A stretch of 43,064 bases of DNA, taken from a virus. This document shows positions 14,706 through 23,643 of this stretch, in pieces. Location of the stretch: IMG/VR virus record IMGVR_UViG_3300005577_000053, positions 1-43,064 of that record; one strand, written 5' to 3'. Position 1 is the stretch's first letter. Every line of letters begins with the position of its first letter. A program made the position numbers and the translations under genes. The notes under the pieces are model-generated. The model did no database searches, had not been told where the DNA came from, and was given only the letters and a program-made list of their open reading frames with translations.

Positions 14706-15508
14706 TGCGGAATGTCCTGTTAATTGTTTGTGGGCAGTCCAATCAACAGGGGTCCACTCTTACGGATAATGGTGGTACTGGGACTGGAGTAAAATTTACT
14801 TCTGTTTATTCAGGTAATACAGAGCCATATCTTCCAAATAACAACGGAGCGGGTAGCTGCTGGCCCCTACTAGAAGACTTAGCTGCTGCTAGGGGCATTA
14901 AACTCATTATTAAGAATTGTGCTATCGGCGGTAGCTCTATTCTGCATTGGACTGGGATTGTCGGTTCCACTCCCACAGGAAGTACCTCTGCTCCCCTAAC
15001 AGCCAATAACATGAGTGGCAGCGGGCTATCAGGAGGGACAGTGCCTGCTGTAGAGGGACAAAGCGATTTCGATCCCTTTGGCTTCTGCGCAAGGGCACGA
15101 GCGCAAATAGTGGCATATCCACAAATCACGGATGTAATTAGTTTATGGGCAAATGCAGAATCTGATGGTGGTACGTCACAAGCCAACTATCAGGCTGCCT
15201 TGGAAAGCATAAGCAATTATATGCTGGCAAGCAATTCAAAAAAGCATTTCATTGGACTAAGTTCTAGTGGAAATAATTCCCAGGCCAACATGGATAAGCT
15301 TCAAGCAGCACGGCTTGGTGCCCTGTCTTCTTTAATTGGTGCCGGTAAATCTGTGGCCGAGGGTGCTGATTTGTATGTCAAGTTTGGAATGAATGCTCCC
15401 CTCTATCCAGAGAAAACTCAGCCTGCTACTAAGGTACACTTAACAGCAGAAGGACAAAGAGTTCACGCGGCCCTATGGGATAGTTCTTTCCTGGCTGGGG
15501 GATATTAA
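14705..15508 (+). CDS. SGNH/sialate-O-acetylesterase-like carbohydrate esterase
   Basis: 267 aa. ATG at 14705 overlaps the previous stop (TAATG), which rules out the longer in-frame start. Motifs: MRNVLLIVCGQSNQQGS (block I, nucleophile Ser in GQSNQQG), IIKNCAIGGSSILHW (block II Gly), LWANAESDGGTS (block III, like the GESD of carbohydrate esterases) and KVHLTAEGQRVHAALW (block V, catalytic His). Predicted to remove O-acetyl groups from host surface polysaccharide during adsorption. The tail or head-fibre location is inferred from neighbours. Confidence 0.75.
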   Translation: MRNVLLIVCGQSNQQGSTLTDNGGTGTGVKFTSVYSGNTEPYLPNNNGAGSCWPLLEDLAAARGIKLIIKNCAIGGSSILHWTGIVGSTPTGSTSAPLTANNMSGSGLSGGTVPAVEGQSDFDPFGFCARARAQIVAYPQITDVISLWANAESDGGTSQANYQAALESISNYMLASNSKKHFIGLSSSGNNSQANMDKLQAARLGALSSLIGAGKSVAEGADLYVKFGMNAPLYPEKTQPATKVHLTAEGQRVHAALWDSSFLAGGY

Positions 15509-16581
15509 TGAGTGTGACGGTAAATTCTAAAGTTTGTGGAATCGGGGATTCTGTAGTAGAAACTCCGCAACTTATTTTAGAGAGCAAAAAACAAAACAAA
15601 CTAAACGGGGCTTGGTATTTTCCTGGATGGAAAGACAATCCCAACCATCCTTTCGGCCCTCCTTGGGACAAATCATGGTTTTGGCTGCCTAACTACCCTA
15701 GCAGAACTCCCCTAGGTGGGGCTTATGATGAAGGTAAGCAGGAAGTCATGGACAATACCATGCAAATGGCTATTCAAGGAGGTATTGATTTTTTTGCTTT
15801 TAATTATTACTACAACTCAGAAACCGGTCAACCTGAGGGCGACCATGCAATTAAGAATTTTATCTCCTCCAAAGTAGATGGAATTAAGTTTGCAATAGGA
15901 TTCGAATCGCATACTTCAGTTCCCCCGGTAAAAAAGAAGCAAGATTGGGTAGACATTTTAAGACTATTCGCCAAGGCGTTTAAAAGTGACAAGTATTTAA
16001 GAATTAATGGAAGACCTGTGGTGTTTATGGTAAAAATGGACGACATACATAATGTCGTTACTGCGGCCACAGGAATGACCCATGCGGAGCTTTTACAAAG
16101 CGCCAAAGACATTACTAAAGAAGATATTTATTTTGTTGCTTGTGCGGGGGTTTTAAACCACTGGATATGGCAGGCCAAGCTGGCGGGCTATGATTGCTAT
16201 AGTCAATACAACTTGAGTTTTGCCTGGACAGACAAAGATGCAGCTGTGGCCGGGGCAAGTCCCACAAACTTTGCACAACTGGCAGCAAACTACGCCACAG
16301 AGTGGAACTATCAAGTAAAGAAACTAGATATTGATTTTTGGTTACCTACCACTACAGGATTCGACTCCCGTCCCTGGGCAGGTAGCGCGATTGGAATTGC
16401 TACTACTACGGAACTTAGAGCACATTTCCAGGCTGCTAAAGCAGTATTAGACTCCTCTTCCAAATGCATCGGCTCTATTACGTACGCCTGGAACGAGCAC
16501 GGGGAAGGCGGGTGGATGTATCCAGACATAACAACACGATTTGAAAAGCTGGCTGTCCATAGGAGTGTTTTTAAGAGTTAG
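15508..16581 (+). CDS. WbsX/GH99-like glycoside hydrolase
   Basis: 357 aa, TAATG-coupled to the esterase. The pattern is that of WbsX-type (GH99-like TIM barrel) proteins: GAWYFPGWKDNP near residue 35, FFAFNYYYNSETGQPEGD near 93, RPVVFMVKMDD, YDCYSQYNLSFAW and the family hallmark YAWNEHGEGGWMYPD near the C-terminus (carboxylates in WNEHGEG). Bacterial relatives are linked to surface polysaccharide loci. In a phage fibre block it probably cleaves or binds host O-antigen or capsule after deacetylation by the preceding enzyme; substrate unknown. Confidence 0.75.
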   Translation: MSVTVNSKVCGIGDSVVETPQLILESKKQNKLNGAWYFPGWKDNPNHPFGPPWDKSWFWLPNYPSRTPLGGAYDEGKQEVMDNTMQMAIQGGIDFFAFNYYYNSETGQPEGDHAIKNFISSKVDGIKFAIGFESHTSVPPVKKKQDWVDILRLFAKAFKSDKYLRINGRPVVFMVKMDDIHNVVTAATGMTHAELLQSAKDITKEDIYFVACAGVLNHWIWQAKLAGYDCYSQYNLSFAWTDKDAAVAGASPTNFAQLAANYATEWNYQVKKLDIDFWLPTTTGFDSRPWAGSAIGIATTTELRAHFQAAKAVLDSSSKCIGSITYAWNEHGEGGWMYPDITTRFEKLAVHRSVFKS

Positions 16582-16599
16582 ATAAACATAAGGGAGTTT

Positions 16600-17457
16600 A
16601 TGTTAATTGTCAATTTCGAGAACATTGCAGATTTAAAGACATTTCATCCAGGACCAAGTGTGCCAGTAGCAGCCACGATCTTGGGATTTTCTTTTCCTAC
16701 TGACGAAGCATTTTCTGTATATAGTTGGGATTTTAACTCAACAGCCACAGCAGATGACGTAGAAGTAGTTAAGCCAACGGCTGATCCAACAAGTAACGGT
16801 AGATGGCTTCGAGTAGACCTCTCTGCCGTACCCCAAGTAAATGCCAATTGGACGGCCACTAGCGGCCCTGCGTTTATCTTGAACAAGCCCTCTCTTTCTA
16901 CCGTAGCCACCTCGGGTAGTTACGCTGATCTGAGTGGTAAACCCACGATTCCTCCCGGACAGGTAAATTCTGATTGGGGTGCATCTAGTGGCTTGTCTCA
17001 GATTCTGAACAAACCAAGTCTGGCAACAGTGGCAACAAGTGGAAGTTATAGTGATTTATCCGGCAAACCAACCGTTCCGTCAAGTATTACCGTTGGGACT
17101 GCTAATGCTCGCACTCTGTCACTTGCTACAGCTTACCAAGCTACTGATGCTAGTAAGCCAGCAGTTGTTACGGTTGTTCTAACTTCTAATGCTTCATTAT
17201 CTCTTTCGGGTGGAACCACCATCCAGGGAGAGGTTAGGGTAGGCACTAGCAGCGCTGTAGCCACAGGGTCTGGGGTAGCCGTAGGGGCGTACAAGAATAG
17301 CCTCACTGGCTCCCTCACTGTGGGCCTCAATGTTCAAACAGAGAGTTATGGAACCATTACTTTTGTGGTTCCAGCCAATGGGTATTTTGCCATTAGGCAA
17401 ACGTCCGGCAGTGGGCTGACTGTAGTTTCAGCCTTTGACCAATCAATTAATATTTAA
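16600..17457 (+). CDS. tail fibre protein with tandem repeat
   Basis: 285 aa. A phage fibre repeat of about 41 residues occurs twice: QVNANWTATSGPAF, LNKPSLSTVATSGSYADL, SGKPTIP, then QVNSDWGASSGLSQI, LNKPSLATVATSGSYSDL, SGKPTVP (residues about 78-160). This Asn-Lys-Pro/Ser-Gly-Lys-Pro repeat is common in trimeric tail fibres. The N-terminus (MLIVNFENIADLKTFHPGP) may be the virion attachment domain, and the C-terminal 110 residues a beta-rich tip. AAGGGAG precedes the ATG. Confidence 0.8.
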   Translation: MLIVNFENIADLKTFHPGPSVPVAATILGFSFPTDEAFSVYSWDFNSTATADDVEVVKPTADPTSNGRWLRVDLSAVPQVNANWTATSGPAFILNKPSLSTVATSGSYADLSGKPTIPPGQVNSDWGASSGLSQILNKPSLATVATSGSYSDLSGKPTVPSSITVGTANARTLSLATAYQATDASKPAVVTVVLTSNASLSLSGGTTIQGEVRVGTSSAVATGSGVAVGAYKNSLTGSLTVGLNVQTESYGTITFVVPANGYFAIRQTSGSGLTVVSAFDQSINI

Positions 17458-17467
17458 GGAGAGCAAA

Positions 17468-17878
17468 ATGGGATGGTCTTTGTTGATTGATCCGATATTG
17501 CACATCATTGACAAGATCATCCCCGATCCTCAGCAAAAAGCTGAGGCTCAGTTGAAGATTCTGGCAATGCAACAAGCTGGAGAGTTTAAGCAACTGGAAG
17601 CAGATGTTGCCATGGCCCAAGGCCAGGTAGACATTAATAAGATTGAAGCAAGTAGCGAGAGCCTGTTTAAGTCGGGATGGCGCCCCGGACTGGGCTGGGT
17701 ATGCGTGTTGGCCTTCGCTGCCAAGTATCTAGGTGGCCCGTTAATTTTCGTTGCTGCACAGTTTACTCCTCATCCGATTACGCTTCCTCCGATTGACATG
17801 ACAGAAATGCTGCCAATTTTAATTGGAATGCTAGGGCTTGGTACTCTCCGCACCTACGAAAAAGTTAAAACACAATAA
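17468..17878 (+). CDS. holin-like membrane protein (3TM phage holin type)
   Basis: 136 aa from the ATG at 17468 (AAGGAGAG upstream). MGWSLLIDPILHIIDKIIPD at the N-terminus, an amphipathic helix (AEAQLKILAMQQAGEFKQLE), then WRPGLGWVCVLAFAAKYLGG and two hydrophobic stretches up to MLPILIGMLGLGTLRTYEK. The RPGLGW... and GLGTLRTYEK patterns match the three-TM holin family of gene-transfer-agent and phage holins. It would form the inner-membrane lesion releasing the endolysin, although the endolysin gene is 11 kb downstream. Confidence 0.75.
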   Translation: MGWSLLIDPILHIIDKIIPDPQQKAEAQLKILAMQQAGEFKQLEADVAMAQGQVDINKIEASSESLFKSGWRPGLGWVCVLAFAAKYLGGPLIFVAAQFTPHPITLPPIDMTEMLPILIGMLGLGTLRTYEKVKTQ

Positions 17879-17892
17879 CATGGAGTCTAAGC

Positions 17893-18120
17893 ATGAGTTT
17901 GGATGTGGTGTCTTGGATTCTAAACCTAGTCTTGGGGGGCGGTATGTGGTTGTTAAAAAACACTTATGAGGACCTGAAAGAGCAGGTTAAACAAAACAAA
18001 ATTGATATCGAGCGGGTAAACGACCGGGCACTCAAGAAAGAAGATTTCGTCGACTTCAAGAAAGAGCTTTGGATGCGTTTGGATCGATTCGAGGATTCAG
18101 TGAATGCAAAACTACTTTAA
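17893..18120 (+). CDS. membrane-anchored coiled-coil protein, 75 aa
   Basis: One N-terminal transmembrane helix (VVSWILNLVLGGGMWLL) followed by a charged coiled coil (YEDLKEQVKQNKIDIERVND ... KKELWMRLDRFED). It follows the holin-like gene and probably belongs to the lysis group; a spanin-like or holin-regulator role is conceivable but the family is not recognised. GGAG lies nine bases before the ATG. Its end overlaps the next gene by 17 bp. Confidence 0.7.
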   Translation: MSLDVVSWILNLVLGGGMWLLKNTYEDLKEQVKQNKIDIERVNDRALKKEDFVDFKKELWMRLDRFEDSVNAKLL

Positions 18121-18439
18121 GTCTGGCACACACAATATCATTTGTGATGTATGTGGGTTTAAGTTTAAGTCAGACGAGGTGAGGACTAGATGGGACGGCC
18201 TGGTTGTTTGCAATCAAGATTTTGAATATGACCATCCACAGAAACACATTAGGGTTAGAGAAACTGGGCTGGCAGTTGATCCTATTAGGCCAGACGCAAT
18301 TTTAGATACTTACGAGTTCATTTGCTATATCTATGCCATACAAGCATATGCTGGGTTGGCGGAAGCCGGGTGTGCTAAAGCTGGTTCTGCGACATCCAGC
18401 TATGCGTTTTTACTTTCTATCAAAAACGGAGCCCAATAG
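18104..18439 (+). CDS. small zinc-finger-like phage protein, 111 aa
   Basis: Begins in the 3' end of the previous gene. Residues about 14-45 contain ICDVCGFKFKSDEVRTRWDG and VVCNQDFEYDHPQKHIR, a CxxC plus C...H...H arrangement expected to bind one zinc; this motif is common in small phage proteins near tail adaptor genes. The C-terminal half is hydrophobic/Ala-rich (YAIQAYAGLAEAGCAKAG). Function unknown. The stop overlaps the GTG of the adaptor gene. Confidence 0.7.
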   Translation: MQNYFKSGTHNIICDVCGFKFKSDEVRTRWDGLVVCNQDFEYDHPQKHIRVRETGLAVDPIRPDAILDTYEFICYIYAIQAYAGLAEAGCAKAGSATSSYAFLLSIKNGAQ

Positions 18440-19137
18440 TGAGCACATCTGGTAATACCTCTTGGGAATTGACAAGGGATGACATAATTAAAACAGCACT
18501 GAGAAAAATTGGGGTATTGGCTGAGGGCCAAACACCCTCTATCGAGCAGACCACAAATGCAGCATTGGCCCTAAATTCTTTGGTTTCGTTGTTTGAAACC
18601 AAGGGAATGCCTCTTTGGAAAAGAACGACCCAGGTAATCACTCCAATCCTAGGGCAAGCAGATTATACAATTACAAATGCAGTTAAGGTGGCCCAGGTGA
18701 TTTTAACATTTGTCACCAGCGGCACCCAGTATGATTTGATTGAGAAAAGCCTGTACGACTTCAATAACCTCCCACAAGGAGATTTGAATCCAGGAACGGC
18801 AGTGCATTACACCTACCAACCTGGGATTGAGAACGGTACACTCTCCCTGTGGCCTACTCCAGATGCTGGTATGGTAGCAGGTAATAGAGTGGAAGTGGTG
18901 AAGCAAAAAGAGTTTGATGGGTTTTTCTCGGCACTGGAAACACCTGACTTCCCTCCATACTATTCCGACGCGTTGATTTACAATCTAGCTGTTAGACTGG
19001 CACCAGAATATGGGCTACCTATTCAGGATAGACAACTCCTTAAGGCTGAGGCCAAGGAATATACTGATATGGCGTTTGATGCTGGTGATGAGGATGGGAG
19101 TTTATACTTCCAGCCAGATACAGCGTGGAGTAAGTAA
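18439..19137 (+). CDS. head-to-tail adaptor (P22 gp4-like)
   Basis: 232 aa, GTG start at 18439 overlapping the previous stop (TAGTG). DIIKTALRKIGVLAEGQTPS, ALALNSLVSLFETKGMPLW, YSDALIYNLAVRLAPEYGLP are the typical helical features of the P22 gp4/packaged-DNA-stabilisation family. It would bind the portal ring after packaging and connect it to the tail hub. The next gene encodes the gp10-like partner and starts at its stop. Confidence 0.85.
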   Translation: MSTSGNTSWELTRDDIIKTALRKIGVLAEGQTPSIEQTTNAALALNSLVSLFETKGMPLWKRTTQVITPILGQADYTITNAVKVAQVILTFVTSGTQYDLIEKSLYDFNNLPQGDLNPGTAVHYTYQPGIENGTLSLWPTPDAGMVAGNRVEVVKQKEFDGFFSALETPDFPPYYSDALIYNLAVRLAPEYGLPIQDRQLLKAEAKEYTDMAFDAGDEDGSLYFQPDTAWSK

Positions 19138-20594
19138 TGGGATATAGTAGAGCACCACAGGTAGCTACATATCAGACCAAGATGGTTTCTCTCGCCCACG
19201 AGATGAACAATAGGTCTACTCTGCCAACCACCGATGTAGATTATGTAAACTGTTTTTTTGAGTCTACGAAAAATAAAGAGACAAACGAACAATCGCTCAT
19301 TCTTCGGCAAAGGGACGGAAGTTCTGTTTTTATTACTGTGCCCGGAGTTGGCCCGTTGAGGGGAATATATTACTGGGAAGACTTGGGACGATTGTTTGTT
19401 GCATCAGGCCATGATGTCTTTATTTTCTCAATGCCCACCGGGGCACCTGTAGCAAGTCTGTTTAATGTATTCCCTACCACCAGTGTAGGGGATGTGGGGA
19501 TGGTGGATTATCTCTATGACACGGGCATTGTTAAGATTGTAATTACAGATGGTACGACATTAAGCACGGTTGATTCAGCTAATGCTGTCGTTGTTGGTGC
19601 CGACCCAGATATGCCAGTTCACCTGCCACAAATTGTATATTTAGATGGCTATCTCTTCATGGTGAAAGCAGGCACTGCCGATCTATACAACAGTAATCTG
19701 AATGACCCCCTGGTTTATACGGCAGGGGATTTTCTAAGTTCTGAGATTTTGGCAGACAAGGCAACCTATTTACTTAAGCTTAACAATTACATTCTGTTAT
19801 TTGGTAACGACTCAATAGAATATTTCTGGGATGCTGCTAACGATTCTGGAAGCCCTCTGCAGAGAAATGACACCCCAGTAAAATTGACTGGCTTTGCTGG
19901 GGGCGTGGCTCAGCTGGGAAACAAGGTGTATTTCGTAGGCGATGCCAATCACTCTCAACGCACCATATATGTCCTCGAAGATTTTAAAATCACAGATGTT
20001 GGTACTGAGCCCATCCGTCGCTATTTATCCGGCGCAACTGACGGCTTCCAAGCCAATCTAATATCTATTTCTGGTCATGATTTTTATGTGCTTTATGCTG
20101 GGATGTACACCTATGTATTGGAGCTTTCAACCAACCTCTGGGCTAGGTGGATATTTGGTGCAGCAACTAATGCATTTAAAATGGGATTTTCATCCTGCTT
20201 TAAGATCGGTTCTACTTATCTCGCATTGTTCACACTAGAGGGTTCTCAGGCTCTTTATAGGTTCGATCCCACACTTGGTCAGGATGCGGGTGCCACGCTA
20301 ACAAGTATTGCTATACTGGACAACAACGCCTTTGATACATACAACAGAAAGTTTATGTATAGACTGACTGTGTGGTCTGATAGAACGTCGGGATCAAATC
20401 CGTTGCTAATTCAGTGGAGTGATGACGACTATCAAACATACAATAGTGGAATTACGCTAGAACTCAATCAAGAAATACCATGCATTTATAGACTGGGCCA
20501 ATTCCGAAGGCGGGCATTCAAGCTAACACACTCTGCTAACCAACCGCTTCGTTTGATGGGGCTTGAGGCGGATATAAATATGGGGCAAACATAA
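19137..20594 (+). CDS. tail hub / packaged DNA stabilisation protein (P22 gp10-like)
   Basis: 485 aa, beta-rich propeller-like repeats: RQRDGSSVFITVPGVGPLRG, YYWEDLGRLFVASGHDVFIF, QIVYLDGYLFMVKAGT, NDSIEYFWDAANDSGSPLQR, and a C-terminal WSDRTSGSNPLLIQWSDDDY. This is the usual layout of P22 gp10-type proteins, which form the hexameric plug under gp4. TAATG overlap at both ends. Confidence 0.85.
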   Translation: MGYSRAPQVATYQTKMVSLAHEMNNRSTLPTTDVDYVNCFFESTKNKETNEQSLILRQRDGSSVFITVPGVGPLRGIYYWEDLGRLFVASGHDVFIFSMPTGAPVASLFNVFPTTSVGDVGMVDYLYDTGIVKIVITDGTTLSTVDSANAVVVGADPDMPVHLPQIVYLDGYLFMVKAGTADLYNSNLNDPLVYTAGDFLSSEILADKATYLLKLNNYILLFGNDSIEYFWDAANDSGSPLQRNDTPVKLTGFAGGVAQLGNKVYFVGDANHSQRTIYVLEDFKITDVGTEPIRRYLSGATDGFQANLISISGHDFYVLYAGMYTYVLELSTNLWARWIFGAATNAFKMGFSSCFKIGSTYLALFTLEGSQALYRFDPTLGQDAGATLTSIAILDNNAFDTYNRKFMYRLTVWSDRTSGSNPLLIQWSDDDYQTYNSGITLELNQEIPCIYRLGQFRRRAFKLTHSANQPLRLMGLEADINMGQT

Positions 20595-21916
20595 TGGCAG
20601 ATACTTTATTTGCAAATGGTACGGTAATTCAACCGGCGTGGTTGAATGATGTAAATAATAATATTTATGATGGGCATACTGCTCCTGCAGGGACTTTCCG
20701 AAATACCCTTTCAAATCCCACAGGAAGTAATATTGTTGGGTTCTTACCCCTAGGCACAGGTGCTGTAAGCACCACTGTTCAAGCCAAGTTACGCCAGCTT
20801 GTGTCCGTTAAGGATTTTGGTGCGGTGGGAGATGGTGTAGCTGATGACACAGCTGCTTTTCAGGCAGCAATCACCTATGCCCAGACTACGGGTGCGAGAG
20901 GAGTGTTCATCAACTCCCACGGATCGGGGCTGTTTTACAAGATAACGGCACCCTTAATTATCAGCAGGCCAATTGAGATTCTCGGTGAAAGCACCAACAC
21001 CACATTGATTGGTATTGGCTTTACGGCTACCCAGCATTTAATCGACATTGATGGGACCATTGCTCCTAATTTGGAGAATGTGTCTATTGGGAATTTCACC
21101 CTTCGTATGTCGGGCACCATGGCCAACCTGATGCGCTTGAACAATGTGTCAAATGCTAAGTTCCACGACTTGCAGCTTTACAATGGTAGGCATGGATTGG
21201 TGATTACCGGGAATAGAAACTTTTCCAATCTATACGAACGAATCTACTGTTCTACTAAACTCACTGAATCTGCGGTGTTGTTTGATGTGTTTACTGGCGG
21301 AGGCCAGCACACATTTGTTGGCTGTAATTTCTACGGTAAGTATGGAGTGCAACTTACCTCCAATTCAATTATCAGTACATTGTCCTTTCTTGGCTGCAAC
21401 TTCGAGCAGTGTGACAATGCCTTCTACTCAGAGGGTGATATCCAGGGAATTGCTTTTCATGGTACCCGATTTGAGAAGAATGGGGTAATTGCTTCTATCA
21501 ATTTTGCCCCTCTTGTGGGTAAGGTTGTCTCTGGTGTATCTATCTGTGGTTGTTTCTTTGAGACAGACGGTGAAGTTTATACTGTTCAATTCACTGGCGC
21601 TGGAACTGTCCGGGGATTCCACATCCAAGGCAATTATGCTAGGGACTACTCTACAAGTTTTGTACGATGTAACGGTGTTGGTGATGGTGGTGTGGTTTCT
21701 GGTAACTACATTGATAATATGACAGCCATCATTAATGCAAATAGAGCAAGTGTGGAGGTGGTTAATAACTACAACTCAACCACTTTCTTGGGTGCTAAGT
21801 TCAATCCACCCCTGGTAACTCCCACCCTGAACGCTGCAGCAACTGATCTTCCTACAGTGATTGCCCTCACCAATCAAATTAGGTTGGCATTGATTAACGC
21901 AGGGCTGGCACAGTAA
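20594..21916 (+). CDS. tailspike, pectate-lyase-like beta-helix
   Basis: 440 aa. N-terminal virion-binding part (FANGTVIQPAWLNDVNNNIY), then the tailspike signature VSVKDFGAVGDGVADDTAAF at residues about 69-88, which opens a right-handed beta-helix of roughly 300 residues with repeated FHGTRFEKNGV/FFETDGEVY/GVVSGNYIDNM turns. The C-terminus is a short helical segment (TDLPTVIALTNQIRLALINA). It should bind and cut host surface polysaccharide. Its length is short compared with P22 gp9. Confidence 0.85.
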   Translation: MADTLFANGTVIQPAWLNDVNNNIYDGHTAPAGTFRNTLSNPTGSNIVGFLPLGTGAVSTTVQAKLRQLVSVKDFGAVGDGVADDTAAFQAAITYAQTTGARGVFINSHGSGLFYKITAPLIISRPIEILGESTNTTLIGIGFTATQHLIDIDGTIAPNLENVSIGNFTLRMSGTMANLMRLNNVSNAKFHDLQLYNGRHGLVITGNRNFSNLYERIYCSTKLTESAVLFDVFTGGGQHTFVGCNFYGKYGVQLTSNSIISTLSFLGCNFEQCDNAFYSEGDIQGIAFHGTRFEKNGVIASINFAPLVGKVVSGVSICGCFFETDGEVYTVQFTGAGTVRGFHIQGNYARDYSTSFVRCNGVGDGGVVSGNYIDNMTAIINANRASVEVVNNYNSTTFLGAKFNPPLVTPTLNAAATDLPTVIALTNQIRLALINAGLAQ

Positions 21917-22218
21917 TGGCAGCAAAACTCCCTCCCCAACCGTTAGGCGTTCCTCCGGGCTCTAGTTATTGGAATGACTGGTATGAGAAGCTAAGGCATT
22001 TTGTAGACGGCTTAAATAGCAACACTACCGGCACAGGAGCCACAGTGTTGAACACCAGCCCAACCATTGCCACACCCATCTTCACTGGTGTTATAACCAC
22101 AGATGGTAATGCAGGCATCACTGCAACTATCACCACAGCAAAGATTACATTGGCTGGTACTAACGGCAGCATGACTTTTACCAACGGAATACTTACCGCA
22201 CAAACCCCTGCTACATAG
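21916..22218 (+). CDS. small virion protein, 100 aa
   Basis: TAATG-coupled to the tailspike. N-terminal motif PPGSSYWNDWYEKLRHFVDG is common in small phage proteins near tail fibre genes, followed by a Thr/Ile/Ala-rich beta-like tail (GVITTDGNAGITATITTAKI). Possibly a fibre-associated or baseplate-like component; function not established. Confidence 0.65.
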   Translation: MAAKLPPQPLGVPPGSSYWNDWYEKLRHFVDGLNSNTTGTGATVLNTSPTIATPIFTGVITTDGNAGITATITTAKITLAGTNGSMTFTNGILTAQTPAT

Positions 22219-22227
22219 GAAAACGGC

Positions 22228-23643
22228 ATGAGCTTTTTAGGAAAACTCTTCGATCCTGCTGGCATTACTACAGGTAATGCGGGGGATATTGTAAACAACT
22301 CTCTTGATCCTGCTGGGGGCATTGCTGACAACTTGGGTATTTGGCAACCAACAGCCCTCTCTGACTGGCATGACCAGACAGGTAATTACTTTGATGATAT
22401 CAACTCATTTGAATCCTTCCAGCTGGGTGATTGGGCTAATAGGCTCAAGGACAATCCCTTCAAGTTCCTGGTGGCAGGTACTCCAGCATCAACAAAGATT
22501 TGGAACAAGGCTTTAAATAAAGACTGGGACCCTGCAATTAATCAGTTTGGTGGACCTGCTAAAGAAACCTACCAAAGAGCCGATGAGGCAGGTAGAGATA
22601 CAGCCAACTCCAGGGGCTCTCACCAGGTAGCCCAGGCCATTGCCTCGTATGAGGGTGGGGGTTATTTAAGTGATGCTGGTTCTGCTTACTTTGGTGGGAG
22701 TGCTGCCGGCGGGGGAGCCGTCGCAGGTGGTGCCTTAGGTGGTGCAAATGCCCTAGACAATGACACTAGCCTTTGGGAAGGTATTGGTACTGGGGCCCTG
22801 GGTGGTGCGGTCGGCGGCGGGATGGATTATGGGGATGGTGTGGGAATCACCGACCCGCAATACAAGAAACTGTTTAACAACGGAGTTACCGGAGGAGTTA
22901 AGGCAGGCATCAACAAAGGCAATGTTGGACAGGGAATAGGTAAAGGACTGCTGGGGGCAGCTGTACCAATGGCAGCACAGCAAGGAGGCAATATGCTAGG
23001 TGGTTTATTTGATGACATGCCTAATGAGGGCACCCTTGGTGGGAATATGCGAGATGAGTATGGTGAAAACACTGCCACTATGCAGGCTCCTACTCCCACA
23101 CAAAACAATGCTAATGTTAGTGCTGGATTGTCCGCAGAGAGTTCTCCAATGGGCCTACGCAACATCCAAAGTGCTGGAGGTGGAGGTAGAGAATCCAGCC
23201 CAGTGGACAGCTTTATTGCTTCCCTCACGGGCGGCGGGGGTGGTGGACTCAAAGGTAACTATGGGGCTATTGGAGCCAACTTACTGGGCCTTTATCAGGC
23301 CAATCAACAGCGTAAGAAATATGGACAGCAGATGGATGGGCTGAGTAACCTGTTCACTCCCAATAGTCCCTATGCACAGCAAATGAGGCAAACCCTTGAA
23401 CGTAAGGATGCCGCTGCTGGACGTAGAAGCCAGTATGGCCCCCGTGAAGCTCAATTGGCTGCACAGCTTGCAATTCACCAATCCAACATGGCTCCCCAGC
23501 TCATGGCTCTCCAGAAGGCACAGAGTGGGGCTAGCAATCAAATGATTAACAACGGCCTGCAGGGCCTTGGTAGTTTATATAAACAAGCTCCTAACATCCA
23601 ACAGGATTGGGGCAGCTTAACGAATATGTTTGGAGGACAGTAA
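22228..23643 (+). CDS. ejection (internal virion) protein 1
   Basis: 471 aa. Gly/Ala-rich N-terminal half (GSAAGGGAVAGGALGGANAL, GTGALGGAVGGGMDYGDG), a central low-complexity region and a charged Gln-rich C-terminal helix (QMRQTLERKDAAAGRRSQYG, AAQLAIHQSNMAPQLMALQK). Gly/Ala-rich chains of this type followed by two more large helical proteins are typical podovirus ejection proteins that form the trans-envelope DNA conduit. The next gene starts inside its stop. Confidence 0.7.
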   Translation: MSFLGKLFDPAGITTGNAGDIVNNSLDPAGGIADNLGIWQPTALSDWHDQTGNYFDDINSFESFQLGDWANRLKDNPFKFLVAGTPASTKIWNKALNKDWDPAINQFGGPAKETYQRADEAGRDTANSRGSHQVAQAIASYEGGGYLSDAGSAYFGGSAAGGGAVAGGALGGANALDNDTSLWEGIGTGALGGAVGGGMDYGDGVGITDPQYKKLFNNGVTGGVKAGINKGNVGQGIGKGLLGAAVPMAAQQGGNMLGGLFDDMPNEGTLGGNMRDEYGENTATMQAPTPTQNNANVSAGLSAESSPMGLRNIQSAGGGGRESSPVDSFIASLTGGGGGGLKGNYGAIGANLLGLYQANQQRKKYGQQMDGLSNLFTPNSPYAQQMRQTLERKDAAAGRRSQYGPREAQLAAQLAIHQSNMAPQLMALQKAQSGASNQMINNGLQGLGSLYKQAPNIQQDWGSLTNMFGGQ

